Source: CAZBWS01 sp964495705 | GTDB taxonomy: Bacteria; Pseudomonadota; Gammaproteobacteria; HTCC5015 | DNA length: 15,303 nucleotides | Assembly (NCBI GenBank): GCA_964495705.1 | Contig: CAZBWS010000060.1 | Coordinates: forward strand, 1-15,303 | Direction: 5' to 3' | Part shown: positions 15,040 to 15,303 of the stretch, one piece after another | How positions within the stretch are numbered: the first letter of the stretch is position 1 | Layout of the letters: every line of letters begins with the position of its first letter | Notes under the pieces: model-generated | Told to the model about the DNA's origin: nothing | What the model saw: the letters and a program-made list of their open reading frames with translations, nothing else | The model's database searches: none | Position numbers and translations under genes: made by a program

Positions 15040-15056
15040 ACTCTTTATATAAGAGT
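15040..15056. promoter_or_regulatory. Inverted repeat before the binding-protein gene
   Basis: ACTCTTTATATAAGAGT has perfect 6-base arms around TATAT and lies directly before the longest possible start. It could be a binding site or fortuitous in this AT-rich stretch. A possible minus-strand promoter lies further upstream (next entry). Confidence 0.3.
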
Positions 15057-15063
15057 ATGACAC

Positions 15064-15093
15064 ATATAAGAATATAACTATTTTATAGCACAA
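15064..15093 (-). promoter_or_regulatory. Candidate promoter of the binding-protein gene
   Basis: On the minus strand TTGTGC (15093-15088) and TTATAT (15069-15064) are separated by 18 bases, a moderate match to sigma-70 hexamers, 26 or more bases before the possible starts. Confidence 0.3.
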
Positions 15094-15224
15094 TAACTCA
15101 GAATAAATAGCAATGCTGGATACACAGGGTTATCACCAGCATAAAACGTCAGATTAGCATGATCGACGTACTAATCGACGGGACCATTGAATACCACCCT
15201 CCCTATCACGTATCATTCTCACCC

Positions 15225-15303
15225 ATGACACAGCCTCCCTGCCCCCGTTGCCAATCCGAATACGTCTACCCTGACCAAAGCCTGCTCATCTGCCCCGAAT
15301 GCG
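15225..15303 (+). CDS. PhnA/YjdM-type zinc-ribbon protein, N-terminal part
   Basis: The first 26 codons run off the window. MTQPPCPRCQSEYVYPDQSL followed by LICPEC matches the start of the PhnA (YjdM) family, with two CPxC pairs forming a zinc ribbon. Family members are about 110 residues and were named for the phosphonate region of E. coli, although their role is not settled. In-frame ATG at 15159 would add 22 residues unlike the family, so the start at 15225 is preferred even though no ribosome binding site precedes it. It is divergent from the binding-protein gene. Confidence 0.75.
   Translation, partial: MTQPPCPRCQSEYVYPDQSLLICPEC

Noticed and set aside
15159..15224. Upstream in-frame ATG as the start of the zinc-ribbon gene
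   Set aside because: The added 22 residues do not resemble the PhnA family, whose members start a few residues before the first CPxC.

Overview
The window reads as a scaffold from a draft genome of a Gram-negative, probably marine gammaproteobacterium. Supporting signs are a wax-ester synthase/diacylglycerol acyltransferase (WS/DGAT), an OmpA-type outer-membrane protein with calcium-binding repeats, a CotH-type lipoprotein, an Atm1-type ABC exporter and an FAD-dependent reductase of the geranylgeranyl reductase type. A placement near Cellvibrionales/Spongiibacteraceae is an impression from gene content, not something shown here. A run of exactly 100 Ns (7587-7686) marks a scaffold join.

Left part (1-2632), accessory: a strikingly AT-rich DUF262/DUF1524 (GmrSD-like) gene on the minus strand, a candidate stand-alone defence nuclease. 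Behind it lies the remnant of a small secreted cysteine-containing protein, broken by a one-base deletion (2040-2341, minus). The rest of 1877-2632 holds no convincing gene. Next (2633-5896, plus): a WS/DGAT and a secreted CotH-kinase-like lipoprotein, separated by a leader with a hairpin.

Middle (5897-9522, minus): a tightly coupled three-gene signalling operon, transcribed right to left. It encodes a 495-residue protein with a degenerate and then a canonical receiver domain, a NarL/LuxR-type regulator, and a membrane histidine kinase. The genes overlap by 8 and 4 bases. The assembly gap splits the regulator. The 55 bases before the gap are repeated exactly after it, and collapsing them restores one in-frame 219-residue protein. 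All conserved phosphorylation residues of its receiver domain are replaced. A perfect 25-base palindrome sits just upstream of the operon.

Right part (9573-15303): the FAD-dependent reductase (minus), then, divergent from it, the OmpA/TSP3-repeat protein (plus) with a textbook terminator. Then comes a second copy of the CotH leader and signal-peptide start, cut off at the 3' end of the convergent Atm1-like exporter gene. A periplasmic solute-binding-like protein (minus) follows, and the first codons of a PhnA/YjdM-type zinc-ribbon protein run off the right edge.

The observations most worth following up are the gap-split regulator with its degenerate receiver, the duplicated CotH leader with a truncated paralogue, the palindrome upstream of the signalling operon, and the frameshifted secreted protein beside the DUF262 gene. 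I did not see a clearly new multi-gene system. The closest candidate is the signalling operon with two degenerate receivers.
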